From JAKVCB01 sp963578605 (GTDB taxonomy: Bacteria; Planctomycetota; Planctomycetia; Pirellulales; Lacipirellulaceae), in assembly GCA_963578605.1 (NCBI GenBank), contig CAUZEA010000045.1:1-43787 (forward strand): 43,787 bases of DNA, read 5' to 3'. Position 1 is the first letter of the stretch. Each line of letters starts with the position of its first letter. Shown in pieces: positions 8,529 through 17,093 of the stretch. Both the position numbers and the translations under genes were made by a program. The notes beneath the pieces were generated by a model. It was not told the origin of the DNA. It saw nothing but the letters and a program-made list of their open reading frames with translations, and did no database searches.

Positions 8529-9466
8529 GGCAACGTCAAGTGACACGATCGCAGCACCGCATCCTCGGTACGAGGCCAGGCCTTGAGGTTTCAGTCGTCA
8601 TGGCAGCGTGGCTTCTGGTCGCGTGGTGGTCTCTGCTGGTACCCCGGCCCACAAGTTTGGCCCATGCCGAAACCAACACCCCCACGGAGTTGGTCGCCCC
8701 CCAGATCCCGGCTGGCGAATCACGCGAACCATCAACACCAGAGACTGCAGCCCCCATGGATCCACAGGCGCTCGACGAGGGCAAGGCCATGTTTCGCGGC
8801 CTTTGTAGTGGTTGTCATGGTGGGGCAGGTCGTGGTGGCAAAGGCCCCAACCTGACAGACGATCGCTGGCTGCATGGCAATACCGACGCCGACATCACCC
8901 GTGTTATCCAAAAGGGTGTCTCCGGCACAACCATGAAAAAACTTGGCGAGGCGCTCAAAGAGGAACAGATCGCCCGAATCATCGCCTACATCCGAAGTTT
9001 GGCTCTTGCTCCAGGTGAGAGTGACTGGGAACCCTATTTTTCCGGTGATCCCAAGGCAGGCGAACAGCTCTTCTTCGATGTGGAAAACAAGGCTGCCTGC
9101 AACAAGTGCCATGCACTCAATCGTCGCAGCGGGGGGATTGGTCCGGCCCTCGATCGGATCGCCAGCCGCAGGTCCCCCCAGTACATCATGGAATCGATGG
9201 TACAACCATCCAAAGACATTGATCCCCGTTACGAGCAGGTGATGGTCATTACCGACGATGGAAAAACAATCAAAGGCCTCCGTGTCAACGAATCGAACTT
9301 CAACATTCAGCTTCGCGAAGAAAACGGGCAGTTCCATTCATACCACAAACGCGACCTGGAAGAAGTACAAAAACTTGATATCTCTCTGATGCCGGGTAAT
9401 CTTGTCGAAAACCTGAACGTCAAACAACTTCATGATCTGTTTGCATTCCTGATGACTCTTGAATAA
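8525..9466 (+). CDS. Exported c-type cytochrome with two heme motifs
   Basis: A 313-residue periplasmic or membrane-anchored electron carrier. An N-terminal hydrophobic segment (about 22-40) is followed by a low-complexity linker rich in Pro, Thr and Glu. A class-I-like cytochrome domain follows, with CSGCH (94-98) and probable axial Met137. The second domain has CNKCH (192-196) and resembles the Pirellula/Verrucomicrobium-type heme-binding domain, with a late 'DISLMPGNL' that may supply the second axial Met. The ATG at 8525 overlaps the previous stop (ATGA) and has GAGGTGG upstream; the frame is open further upstream but that part is an artefact of overlap. Its position suggests it accepts electrons from the PQQ dehydrogenase, the role of XoxG/MxaG, with the second domain as a planctomycete addition. 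Confidence 0.9.
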   Translation: MRQRQVTRSQHRILGTRPGLEVSVVMAAWLLVAWWSLLVPRPTSLAHAETNTPTELVAPQIPAGESREPSTPETAAPMDPQALDEGKAMFRGLCSGCHGGAGRGGKGPNLTDDRWLHGNTDADITRVIQKGVSGTTMKKLGEALKEEQIARIIAYIRSLALAPGESDWEPYFSGDPKAGEQLFFDVENKAACNKCHALNRRSGGIGPALDRIASRRSPQYIMESMVQPSKDIDPRYEQVMVITDDGKTIKGLRVNESNFNIQLREENGQFHSYHKRDLEEVQKLDISLMPGNLVENLNVKQLHDLFAFLMTLE

Positions 9467-9478
9467 AAGGAGCCTTTC

Positions 9479-9646
9479 ATGCAGTGGACTAAACCCGACT
9501 TTGAAGAAATTTCGCTGAGCATGGAGGTAACAGCCTACGCGAACACCGACGGCGAGTTGCCACTACCAATCGACAGTACTGGCCAGGTCGCCGGAAGGGA
9601 CAACGTAGCGGTGCCGGACAATCCAGCAACCGAACGCAACGACTAA
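9479..9646 (+). CDS. pqqA: PQQ precursor peptide PqqA (long form)
   Basis: A 55-residue peptide that provides the Glu and Tyr from which PQQ is built. The start MQWTKPDFEEISLSMEVTAY carries the diagnostic E-x3-Y pair as Glu16 and Tyr20 and a PqqA-like WTKP opening. The usual peptide is about 22-40 residues and ends soon after the Tyr. Here a tail of about 35 residues, rich in Asp, Asn, Pro and Gly, follows. AAGGAG lies 9 bases before the ATG. It starts 12 bases after the cytochrome stop, and its TAA shares one base with the pqqB ATG (TAATG). The short length makes it easy for automatic annotation to miss. Confidence 0.92.
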   Translation: MQWTKPDFEEISLSMEVTAYANTDGELPLPIDSTGQVAGRDNVAVPDNPATERND

Positions 9647-10569
9647 TGCGGGTCCGCATCCTTGGTTCGGCCGCTGGTGGTGGGCTTCCCCAGTGGAATT
9701 GCGGCTGCCCAAACTGCCAGCGGGTGCGCGCCGGGTCGGAGTGCGTACAGCGGCGCACCCAATCTTCTGTTGCCATCTCTGCCAACGGGGATTCGTGGTT
9801 CCTGCTCAACGTCTCGGCCGACGTGCGTCATCAAATCATGGACTTCCCCCAACTTGGCCCCTCCGCAACGTGCTCACGGGGAACTTCGATTGCCGGTTGC
9901 GTGCTCACCGATGCTGAGTTGGATCACACCTCTGGGCTGCTTCAACTTCGTGAGGGGGGTGTGATCGCCATCCACAGCACGGCCATCGTACGACGCTGGC
10001 TCAGCGGGCACTTTCCGATCGCTCCGCTACTTGCCCATTTCGCCGACCGCCCCTGGAACGAAATCCAACTCAACGAGCCGTTTCGACTTTCCCCTCCCAA
10101 CGACCCCGATGGGGGTCTGGAAGTTCGTGCTTTCGAAACAGGCCGCGACGCACCCCGTTATGTCTCCCCCGAACCCACCACGACGGCAGGAGCTGTGATT
10201 GGGCTTTCGATCCGCGATCCACAAACCGGGGGTAAGCTCGTTTACACCCCGGGAGTTCTCGAGGTCGACGAGTCGCTCCGCAACGCGGTAGACGGTGCCG
10301 ACTGCCTCCTGATCGATGGATCATTCTGGTCGAATGACGAACCAAGTCAGTACGGAATCACGGACCGAACCGCCGCCCAGATGGGCCATCTTTGCGTTGG
10401 CGGCCCGCAGGGCAGCCTCGCATGGCTAACGGAATTGCCCGTACGTTACCGCGTTTATGTGCACATCAACAATACGAATCCAATGCTCGACACCAGCTCA
10501 CCTGAACACGCTGAGGTCCGAAAACAGGGCATTGACATTGGTACGGACGGAGACGAATTTGTTTTCTGA
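9646..10569 (+). CDS. pqqB: PQQ biosynthesis protein PqqB
   Basis: A cytoplasmic metallo-beta-lactamase-fold protein of 307 residues, the normal length for PqqB. Members are thought to hydroxylate the Tyr of the Glu-Tyr intermediate before PqqC acts. The N-terminus shows the family hallmark GSAAGGGLPQWNCGCPNC with a zinc-binding Cys cluster, and later LTDAELDHTSGLLQLREG, the PqqB version of the metallo-hydrolase His/Asp site. The ATG overlaps the pqqA stop by one base, so translation is probably coupled. It is followed after about 35 bases by pqqC. Confidence 0.95.
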   Translation: MRVRILGSAAGGGLPQWNCGCPNCQRVRAGSECVQRRTQSSVAISANGDSWFLLNVSADVRHQIMDFPQLGPSATCSRGTSIAGCVLTDAELDHTSGLLQLREGGVIAIHSTAIVRRWLSGHFPIAPLLAHFADRPWNEIQLNEPFRLSPPNDPDGGLEVRAFETGRDAPRYVSPEPTTTAGAVIGLSIRDPQTGGKLVYTPGVLEVDESLRNAVDGADCLLIDGSFWSNDEPSQYGITDRTAAQMGHLCVGGPQGSLAWLTELPVRYRVYVHINNTNPMLDTSSPEHAEVRKQGIDIGTDGDEFVF

Positions 10570-10604
10570 ACATAGTCACTACTCACCACCTGGCTTTGAC
10601 TCCC

Positions 10605-11297
10605 ATGCAACGCTGGTCTCCCGATGAATTCATCGAACGGCTCCGTGAGGTTGGACAGTCGCGGTATCACGACAAGCATCCATTTCATCAACGCATGCAC
10701 GAGGGAACACTGACTCAAGAAAATATTCAATGTTGGGTAGCCAACCGTTTCTACTATCAGAAGAACATTCCGGTCAAAGATGCCGTGTTGCTCTCGCGCT
10801 GCCCGGTTCGGAAAATTCGTCGGCAGTGGATCCAGCGGATCATTGATCACGATGGGACCGAAACGGAACCGGGGGGGATTGAAAAATGGCTCCGGCTGGG
10901 GGAGGGGGTTGGCTTGTCCCGCGACGAACTCGAACAAGATCGCCACTTGTTGCCAGGCGTACGATTTTCGGTAGATGCTTATGTTCAGTTTGTTGCCACC
11001 CGATCCTGGGTAGAAGGAGTTGCCTCGTCACTTACCGAATTGTTTGCTCCCAAGCTGATGACACAACGACTTGCTGCTCTAGAAGAACATTACGACTGGA
11101 TCGATCCCGCCGCGTTTGCCTACTTTCGAGCGCGTCCTCCTCTGGCAACACGCGACAGCGAGCATGGTTTGGAAGTCATGCTCGAGTACTGTCAGGATCT
11201 CGAGTCGCAACAACAAGCGGTTGCAGCTTTGCAATTCAAGTGTGATGTCCTGTGGGCCCAACTCGACGCTATTCACGTGCATTGCCAGGATGAATGA
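10605..11297 (+). CDS. pqqC: Pyrroloquinoline-quinone synthase PqqC
   Basis: Catalyses the last step of PQQ formation, ring closure and oxidation of the bicyclic intermediate with O2 and without a metal or cofactor. The all-helical TENA/THI-4-like fold is recognisable from RYHDKHPFHQRMHEG, the QCWVANRFYYQKNIP helix, the DHDGTE motif and the RSWVEGVASSLTELFAP segment, all typical PqqC signatures. From the ATG at 10605 it has 230 residues, close to the usual 230-250. A TTG three codons upstream (10596) is an alternative start; neither has a strong Shine-Dalgarno sequence. Its 3' end overlaps pqqD by 8 bases. Confidence 0.95.
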   Translation: MQRWSPDEFIERLREVGQSRYHDKHPFHQRMHEGTLTQENIQCWVANRFYYQKNIPVKDAVLLSRCPVRKIRRQWIQRIIDHDGTETEPGGIEKWLRLGEGVGLSRDELEQDRHLLPGVRFSVDAYVQFVATRSWVEGVASSLTELFAPKLMTQRLAALEEHYDWIDPAAFAYFRARPPLATRDSEHGLEVMLEYCQDLESQQQAVAALQFKCDVLWAQLDAIHVHCQDE

Positions 11298-11574
11298 AAA
11301 ACGTAAACTCTGCTGTCCAGTTCTTGCACGAGGCGTCCGTTACCGCTGGGACGACCTCCGCCAGCAACACCAACTCCTGTTTCCCGAAGGAATGCTCATT
11401 CTCAACGATACCGCCGCTGCGATTGTTAAACTGTGCGATGGGCGGTCGCTGAAAAATCTGGAGGATGAGCTTTCGCAGTCATTTCCCCACAATCCCATCC
11501 AAACTGACCTGTTGGAACTACTGGACCGCCTCGCGGGTCGAGGTTTGATCGACGATGCCAACAACGCCTCCTAG
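11290..11574 (+). CDS. pqqD: PqqA-binding chaperone PqqD
   Basis: A 94-residue peptide chaperone (RRE fold) that binds PqqA and presents it to the radical SAM enzyme PqqE. Family features are the RYRWDDLRQQHQLLFPEG segment, LNDTAAAIVKLCDG and the 'LLELLDRLAGRGLI' C-terminal helix. The start at 11290 is chosen because the PqqD similarity begins there; the frame stays open upstream inside pqqC only as a shadow. The ATG overlaps the pqqC end and the 3' end overlaps pqqE by 20 bases, which fits the tight PqqD-PqqE partnership. Confidence 0.93.
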   Translation: MNEKRKLCCPVLARGVRYRWDDLRQQHQLLFPEGMLILNDTAAAIVKLCDGRSLKNLEDELSQSFPHNPIQTDLLELLDRLAGRGLIDDANNAS

Positions 11575-12667
11575 GCCGTTTGCACTCCTGGCTGAGCTGA
11601 CCTATCGGTGTCCGCTCAAGTGCCCCTATTGCAGCAATCCCCTCCAACTTGCCCGGTACAAGAAAGAACTCGATGCCGAAACCTGGCAGCGGGTGCTCAC
11701 CGAGGCAGCTGCGCTGGGCGTGGTCCAGGTCCATTTCTCGGGTGGTGAACCGCTCGTTCGGCGCGACCTCGCCACCCTCGTCGCAACAGCTCGCCAACTC
11801 GAGCTCTATTCCAACCTGAGCACCGGCGCAACTTTGGCGGACGGCCCCAGGCTCGACGAGCTGAAATCGGCCGGCCTCGACTCGTTGCAGATCAGTTTGC
11901 TCGATATCAATGCCAGATCGAACGACTGGCTGGCCGGCACCCCCTCATTTGAGAAGAAACGCCTGGCAGTCGAACTTGCCCGCGAACGTGATTTCCCCAT
12001 CACCCTCAACGTCGTATTGCACCGCCATAATCTCGACCACCTCGAAACTATCATTACCCTGGCGACCGACTGGAAAGTCGACAAATTGGAACTGGCTCAT
12101 GTGCAATACACCGGTTGGGCATTCCGTAATCGTGCAGCCCTGCTACCGCACCGTTCACAAGTCGAGCATGCCGCAAAGGTAGTTGCCACAGCACGGGAAG
12201 AACTTGGTGGCCAGCTTGAGATCCTCCATGTCCTGCCCGATTATTTCCAGGAGTTTCCCAAGGCGTGCATGCAAGGGTGGGGCCGCGTTTTTTTGACTGT
12301 CGCACCCGACGGGGCGGTACTGCCGTGCCAAACCGCACGGGAAATTACCGGCCTTGAATTCCCCAATGTCCAGAATGAATCGCTGAACGAGATTTGGTTT
12401 AGCGATCCTGTCTTCCAGCGTTTTCGTGGAACGGACTGGCTGCCAGAACCGTGTCAAAGTTGCGATCGGCGAGAAATTGACTTTGGTGGCTGCCGTTGTC
12501 AGGCCTTTTTAGTCACGGGCGACGCGGCGGCGACGGATCCTGTGTGTAAACTGTCGCCTCGTCATGAGTTGATCGAAACGGCCATGGCTCAAGCCGGGCA
12601 CGAGCCGACACCACTGGAATACCGAGTTTTCGGCACTGCTCCCGAAACCACAAGCGGGGGTCGCTAA
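11555..12667 (+). CDS. pqqE: PqqA peptide cyclase PqqE (radical SAM/SPASM)
   Basis: A cytoplasmic radical SAM enzyme that forms the carbon-carbon bond between Glu and Tyr of PqqA. The radical SAM cluster is Cys19, Cys23 and Cys26 (CPLKCPYC), followed by SGGEP at 62-66. The SPASM region supplies Cys238, Cys258, Cys300, Cys303, Cys313, Cys315 and Cys331 for auxiliary clusters. The YTGWAFRNRAALLP segment is PqqE-specific. Length (370) is standard. It overlaps pqqD and ends the block; no gene for the PqqF/PqqG protease that trims the product follows, so that function must be encoded elsewhere. Confidence 0.96.
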   Translation: MPTTPPRPFALLAELTYRCPLKCPYCSNPLQLARYKKELDAETWQRVLTEAAALGVVQVHFSGGEPLVRRDLATLVATARQLELYSNLSTGATLADGPRLDELKSAGLDSLQISLLDINARSNDWLAGTPSFEKKRLAVELARERDFPITLNVVLHRHNLDHLETIITLATDWKVDKLELAHVQYTGWAFRNRAALLPHRSQVEHAAKVVATAREELGGQLEILHVLPDYFQEFPKACMQGWGRVFLTVAPDGAVLPCQTAREITGLEFPNVQNESLNEIWFSDPVFQRFRGTDWLPEPCQSCDRREIDFGGCRCQAFLVTGDAAATDPVCKLSPRHELIETAMAQAGHEPTPLEYRVFGTAPETTSGGR

Positions 12668-12671
12668 ACAG

Positions 12672-12687
12672 GGCTGCCATCGCAGCC
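12672..12687 (+). terminator. Short hairpin just after pqqE
   Basis: GGCTGC and GCAGCC form a perfect 6-bp stem with a 4-base loop, 5 bases after the pqqE stop and between convergent genes. No T-run follows, so it is at best a weak intrinsic terminator or a transcript-end stabiliser. Confidence 0.25.
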
Positions 12688-12826
12688 GGCCAACTCCCTA
12701 CCCCAGCACCAGCCTGCAAAGCATGTGAACCAGCAGAAGTACCTGGCCTGGCAAGACAAACCTGGTTTCCAAATAACAACTCGATTCTTGTGGCAAAGTC
12801 TTGGAGAAAGTCGCTGATTGCAACTC

Positions 12827-14113
12827 CTAAGGTACAAGTCGATAAGCCATGATTTCCTTGCGGTTGCGCAGATAAAGGACGCCATCAACCAAGCTTGGTG
12901 GTGCCCAGTATTGTCCCTCTGGGAGTTGCATCGAGTGGTGTATCTCAGGGGTCTCTCGATTTAACGAAACGACCATGAGCTTTCCTTCTTCGTCCAACAC
13001 GAGATGACGTCCATCGACCAGCAATTGGCTTGCCCGGCCAATTTCTCTCGTTTGCCAAAGCACCTCACCGGTAACCAAATCGACACAGCTAAAAACGATG
13101 GCGCCAAAATCACCATGAGGGGCAAATATCAAACCATCTTGTACAATGATGTTCGAGTGGTGCACCCGCAGACGCTGGTGGTGCCAAAGTGGCTGGACCT
13201 CTGTCGAGTCGCTGTCACCTGTCAATTGCAATACCCAGCTCCCCCTGCCATACGCCGCAGAAAAGAAGAGGTGTTCTTTGCCATCCCAGGCAGGCGTACT
13301 GCAAATGTGGCCTCCATCGATGCCATGTTCGAATTGCCACAACAAATCGCCATCGTCTGGATCGAGGGCAAAAACAAAACCATCCGCGATGCTGACAAGT
13401 TGTCGCTGCCCGGCGACGTCGATCATGCGAGGCGAGACATGGGAAATCCGGTAATCCTGACTTTTCCAACATACTTTTCCTGTCTTCTGATCAAAGGCCA
13501 TCACCGCCTGGCCTGCACCACCAACGTTCATAAGAACTTTGTCTTTGTATGGCAGCGGGCTTTGTGAATATCCGCGGAAGTTGAGCGTCCCGCCCAAATC
13601 ATCAATCACCCGATGCCTCCAAATAACCTCGCCACTTGTGCGATCCAGCGCATGCAAAATACCGGTTACACCGGCGGTAAAAACCCGGCTGCCGACAACT
13701 GCCGGAGTCGCGTGAGGCCCAGGACCAGGGGACAAATCAGTACCATCATGCGGTGGCGCCGGATAAGAGTGCGTCCATATGACCTCTCCCGTTTGAGAAT
13801 TGATCGCGGTAACCTGTTCCAAATCGTCACGGCGAAACATCGCGTAGAGTATTTGCTCAGCGATTGCGATACCTGCGTAGCCATCACCCAAATCGCGCCG
13901 CCAAAGTTGGCGCGGTTGTCCTGAATCCCAGTTCCAGTCGACCGGCCCCCGTGCGACGTGAAAATCGCGACTCGGCCCTCCCCATTGTGGCCAGCCATCA
14001 AGGGCCCACCCATCCGCGGGTCGAGCCGCCAGCAAAAACAGGCACCCTAGAAAAACTGGCCATCGACAGTACAATCGGAGCAGGTTACATGGCATAAAAT
14101 CTGTTTTAGACAT
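12827..14113 (-). CDS. Exported PQQ-like beta-propeller repeat protein
   Basis: A 428-residue secreted propeller built of repeats of the 'tryptophan-docking' type, such as VTAINSQTGEVIWTHSY, LHALDRTSGEVIWRHRV and VFALDPDDGDLLWQFE. These repeats are shared by BamB and by quinoproteins. However, the protein is short, lacks the Glu/Asn/Asp metal site and the vicinal Cys pair, and so is unlikely to be a PQQ enzyme. A hydrophobic segment (WPVFLGCLFLLAARPADGWA) serves as signal peptide. The start at 14113 has an AGG upstream; ATG codons at 14146 and 14095 are alternatives. It is convergent with pqqE. Such proteins are common in planctomycetes and their role is mostly unknown; closeness to the PQQ block may be coincidence. 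Confidence 0.85.
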   Translation of the reverse strand: MSKTDFMPCNLLRLYCRWPVFLGCLFLLAARPADGWALDGWPQWGGPSRDFHVARGPVDWNWDSGQPRQLWRRDLGDGYAGIAIAEQILYAMFRRDDLEQVTAINSQTGEVIWTHSYPAPPHDGTDLSPGPGPHATPAVVGSRVFTAGVTGILHALDRTSGEVIWRHRVIDDLGGTLNFRGYSQSPLPYKDKVLMNVGGAGQAVMAFDQKTGKVCWKSQDYRISHVSPRMIDVAGQRQLVSIADGFVFALDPDDGDLLWQFEHGIDGGHICSTPAWDGKEHLFFSAAYGRGSWVLQLTGDSDSTEVQPLWHHQRLRVHHSNIIVQDGLIFAPHGDFGAIVFSCVDLVTGEVLWQTREIGRASQLLVDGRHLVLDEEGKLMVVSLNRETPEIHHSMQLPEGQYWAPPSLVDGVLYLRNRKEIMAYRLVP

Positions 14114-14206
14114 TAAACCTGCTTTGGTCCAGCAACTATTCGTCAACGGGTCTTATTGGGGATCAAGCAGGGACTTGCGATCGAGTCACAATCTCATCAC
14201 CATTGC

Positions 14207-14264
14207 TAGAGGTCGCCAACAAGCAATTTCCAGGTCACTCCCTTCCATGTTAGAGCGACCTCTA
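14207..14264 (+). promoter_or_regulatory. Inverted repeat in the apt leader, abutting the ribosome-binding site
   Basis: TAGAGGTCGC at 14207-14216 and GCGACCTCTA at 14255-14264 are perfect 10-bp complements 38 bases apart. The right arm ends 2 bases before the AAGGAG ribosome-binding site (14267-14272) of apt. In the mRNA it could form a stem that limits ribosome access; as DNA it could be a split operator. No known riboswitch class was recognised. Confidence 0.55.
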
Positions 14265-14278
14265 CCAAGGAGTAACAG

Positions 14279-14809
14279 ATGGCCCCATCAACGGCGGCAA
14301 CCCTGCAGGAAAAAATCATCGACGTACCTGATTTTCCCAAACCTGGGATTGTCTTTAAAGATATCACACCCATCCTGCTCGATCCCGAGTCTATGCGGAT
14401 CATGGTCGATCAATTTGCAGAAAGCATTGATCTTCCAATCGACAAGATAGCAGCAGTCGAGAGTCGCGGGTTTTTAATCGCTGCCCCCCTGGCTCACCAA
14501 TTAGAAACCGGGCTCGTGTTGATTCGAAAAAAAGGGAAACTGCCCCGTCAAACCATTCAGCAAAGCTACGGCCTGGAATACGGGGAAGATATCATCGAAG
14601 TCCAGGAGGGAGATTTAGAAAGTGGTGATCGTGTCATGATTGTCGATGACGTTCTGGCCACGGGTGGTACCGCACATGCTGCCGAACTCGTGTGCAAGAC
14701 TGCCGGCGCCGAAGTGGTCGGGTTTCGTTTCCTGATGAACCTGAAATTCCTGAACGGGGAGCAGAAGTTAACCGCCCCGATCCAGGCGCTTATTGACTAC
14801 TACGACTGA
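14279..14809 (+). CDS. apt: Adenine phosphoribosyltransferase
   Basis: Salvages adenine by joining it to PRPP to give AMP and pyrophosphate. The 176-residue protein has the Apt hallmarks: DVPDFPKPGIVFKDITPIL at the N-terminus, AVESRGFLIAAPLA, the flexible loop with IRKKGKLPRQT, the SYGLEYG segment and the PRPP-binding motif VMIVDDVLATGGTA. AAGGAG precedes the ATG at good spacing. It is divergent from the beta-propeller gene. The intact 10-bp inverted repeat directly before the ribosome-binding site suggests control at the leader. Confidence 0.97.
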   Translation: MAPSTAATLQEKIIDVPDFPKPGIVFKDITPILLDPESMRIMVDQFAESIDLPIDKIAAVESRGFLIAAPLAHQLETGLVLIRKKGKLPRQTIQQSYGLEYGEDIIEVQEGDLESGDRVMIVDDVLATGGTAHAAELVCKTAGAEVVGFRFLMNLKFLNGEQKLTAPIQALIDYYD

Positions 14810-15076
14810 TCCAATCACCCAGGCAGCAGGAACATGGGAAAACATCAACACAAAAAACACGATTTCCCGTGTAAGCCCTATGAAGGGAACCCAGGAGTGA
14901 AATTTTTCTCAACACGTTATCCAGCTTCGTGCTTTTTGCAAAAGCAAGTCAAAATCTGACCTCCGGCACCAAACTGTTTAAGAAACTGCCTGGACGGACA
15001 ACAACCGATGGGCTCCAATCCCTTCTTTTTTCCAGGAATTTAACGACTCTTGTCAGAAATCAAAACTTTCAAGGCC

Positions 15077-17035
15077 ATGAAACTTTGGGAACCATCTGCC
15101 GACCAGATCAAGAATGCGCAAATCACTGCGCTCATGGAGCGTATCGGGCAACAGTTTGCACTTGAATTCGCTGACTTTCAGTCCTTTTACGATTGGACGA
15201 TTCGCGAGCCGGAACATTTCTGGGAAGCTGTCTGGGAATTTTTCGGCATCATCAGTTCGCAACCATACTCACGCGTCCTTGAAAAAGGGCGCGAGATGCA
15301 TGAGGCAAAGTGGTTTCCTGGAGCACGACTGAACTTTGCCGAGAACCTGCTCCGTTACCGCGACGAACAAACTGCAATCGTATTCTGGGGTGAAGACAAG
15401 GTACGCCGGAGTTTGAGCTACACCGAGCTGCACCAGCAGGTTGCCTGGCTTGCCGCAGCGCTGAAAAACATGGGCGTAGGCGTCGGTGATCGCGTCGTTG
15501 GAATGCTACCCAACATGCCCGAAGCGGTCATCGCGATGCTGGCAACCAGTTCCCTCGGCGCCGTCTGGTCATCTTGTTCGCCCGATTTCGGTACCGACGG
15601 CGTGGTTGACCGCTTTGGTCAAATTGAACCTAAAGTATTTCTGGCCACAGACGGTTACTACTACAAAGGGCAATTCATTGAAACTTCGGCAACAGCCGGC
15701 AAAGTCGTCCAGCAGATACCATCTATCGAACACTTCATCCTGTGCCCCTATGTCAATCCCGCGAAACAAGCCATGCCAGCCCTCCGGGGCAAAGTTTCCC
15801 GGCAAGTGTTCAATGCCTTGATCGAATCGGGTTCTCCTCCCCCACTCCGTTTCACACAAGTACCCTTTGATCACCCGTTGTACGTGATGTTTTCTTCCGG
15901 TACGACGGGGAAACCCAAATGCATTGTTCACGGAGTCGGAGGAACGCTCATCGAGCATCTCAAGGAACACATCCTGCACACCGACCTGCGTCGCGAAGAC
16001 AACATTCTCTACGCTACCACCTGCGGCTGGATGATGTGGAACTGGTTGGTAAGTGGTCTTGCCGTGGGTGCTACCATCTTGCTCTACGACGGTGCGCCCA
16101 CCATGAAAAAAACCAGGATCTTGTTCGACATGGCCGATGCCGAAGAGATTACTGTATTTGGTACCAGTGCCGCATACATTTCTGCGATCAATAAAGTCCG
16201 GCTCTGTCCTGCCCAAACCCATCAACTGAAGAAACTACGGACAATCCTCTCGACCGGTTCTCCCCTGGTACCGGAAAACTTTGACTACGTTTACGAACAT
16301 GTCAAGAAAGATCTGCTGTTGGCCTCCATCTCCGGTGGGACTGACATTATTGGCTGCTTTGTGTTGGGTTGCCCGATACTCCCCGTTTATCGTGGTGAAC
16401 TGCAAACACGGTCGCTTGGCCACGCCGTTGAAGTCTTTGATGCTGAGGGAAAATCGCTGGTGGGTGACAAGGGGGAGCTTGTTTGCACACAGCCGTTCCC
16501 ATCAATGCCCGTCTGCTTTTGGAATGACCCGGACGGAGTAAAATATCGTGCTGCCTACTTTTCCAGATATGACAATGTCTGGCATCATGGTGATTACGTG
16601 ATGGTTAACGAAAGAGGTGGCATGATTTTTTTCGGGCGATCCGATGCGGTGCTCAATCCCGGAGGAATACGTATTGGCACCGCTGAAATATATCGCCAAC
16701 TTGAACTTGTCGAAGAAGTCATCGGTAGTGTTGTCGTCGGTCAAGAGTGGAAAGGAGATACGCGGGTTGTACTCTTTGTAAAGCTGGCCGAAGGGTGTGA
16801 ACTGAACCATGAACTGCACTCCAGGATTTGTACCACGATCGGTACCAATGCAACCCCACGCCACGTCCCCAAGAGAATAGTGCAGGTCGCTGACATTCCT
16901 GTCACACGAAGTGGCAAGATCAGCGAGTTGGCCGTGAAAGATATCATTCACGGGAGGCTAGTTCAGCAGACCGAAGCTCTTGCCAATCCGGAGTCGCTGG
17001 ACGAATTTCGTGACCGCCCAGAGGTGCAATCGTAG
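15077..17035 (+). CDS. Acetoacetyl-CoA synthetase
   Basis: An ATP-dependent acyl-CoA ligase of the ANL superfamily that activates acetoacetate to acetoacetyl-CoA, feeding ketone bodies or poly-hydroxybutyrate breakdown products into central metabolism. About 650 residues, matching acetoacetate-CoA ligases. Motifs include LWEPS near the start, WFPGARLNFAENLL, the AMP-binding loop MFSSGTTGKPKCIVHG, TTCGWMMWNW, and the C-terminal RSGKISE with the catalytic Lys. ATG 15077 and an in-frame TTG at 15050 are both possible; neither has a well-spaced Shine-Dalgarno sequence. It stands alone, about 270 bases after apt. Confidence 0.93.
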   Translation: MKLWEPSADQIKNAQITALMERIGQQFALEFADFQSFYDWTIREPEHFWEAVWEFFGIISSQPYSRVLEKGREMHEAKWFPGARLNFAENLLRYRDEQTAIVFWGEDKVRRSLSYTELHQQVAWLAAALKNMGVGVGDRVVGMLPNMPEAVIAMLATSSLGAVWSSCSPDFGTDGVVDRFGQIEPKVFLATDGYYYKGQFIETSATAGKVVQQIPSIEHFILCPYVNPAKQAMPALRGKVSRQVFNALIESGSPPPLRFTQVPFDHPLYVMFSSGTTGKPKCIVHGVGGTLIEHLKEHILHTDLRREDNILYATTCGWMMWNWLVSGLAVGATILLYDGAPTMKKTRILFDMADAEEITVFGTSAAYISAINKVRLCPAQTHQLKKLRTILSTGSPLVPENFDYVYEHVKKDLLLASISGGTDIIGCFVLGCPILPVYRGELQTRSLGHAVEVFDAEGKSLVGDKGELVCTQPFPSMPVCFWNDPDGVKYRAAYFSRYDNVWHHGDYVMVNERGGMIFFGRSDAVLNPGGIRIGTAEIYRQLELVEEVIGSVVVGQEWKGDTRVVLFVKLAEGCELNHELHSRICTTIGTNATPRHVPKRIVQVADIPVTRSGKISELAVKDIIHGRLVQQTEALANPESLDEFRDRPEVQS

Positions 17036-17093
17036 GGACGATCCCGCCAACACGTGGCCACACCCCTGCTTCCGAGCAGACTCACCAGACCCG

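Noticed and set aside
12827..14113. PQQ-repeat protein as a second PQQ-dependent enzyme
   Set aside because: It has the propeller repeats but lacks the metal ligands, catalytic Asp and vicinal Cys pair, so it is described as a BamB-like propeller only.
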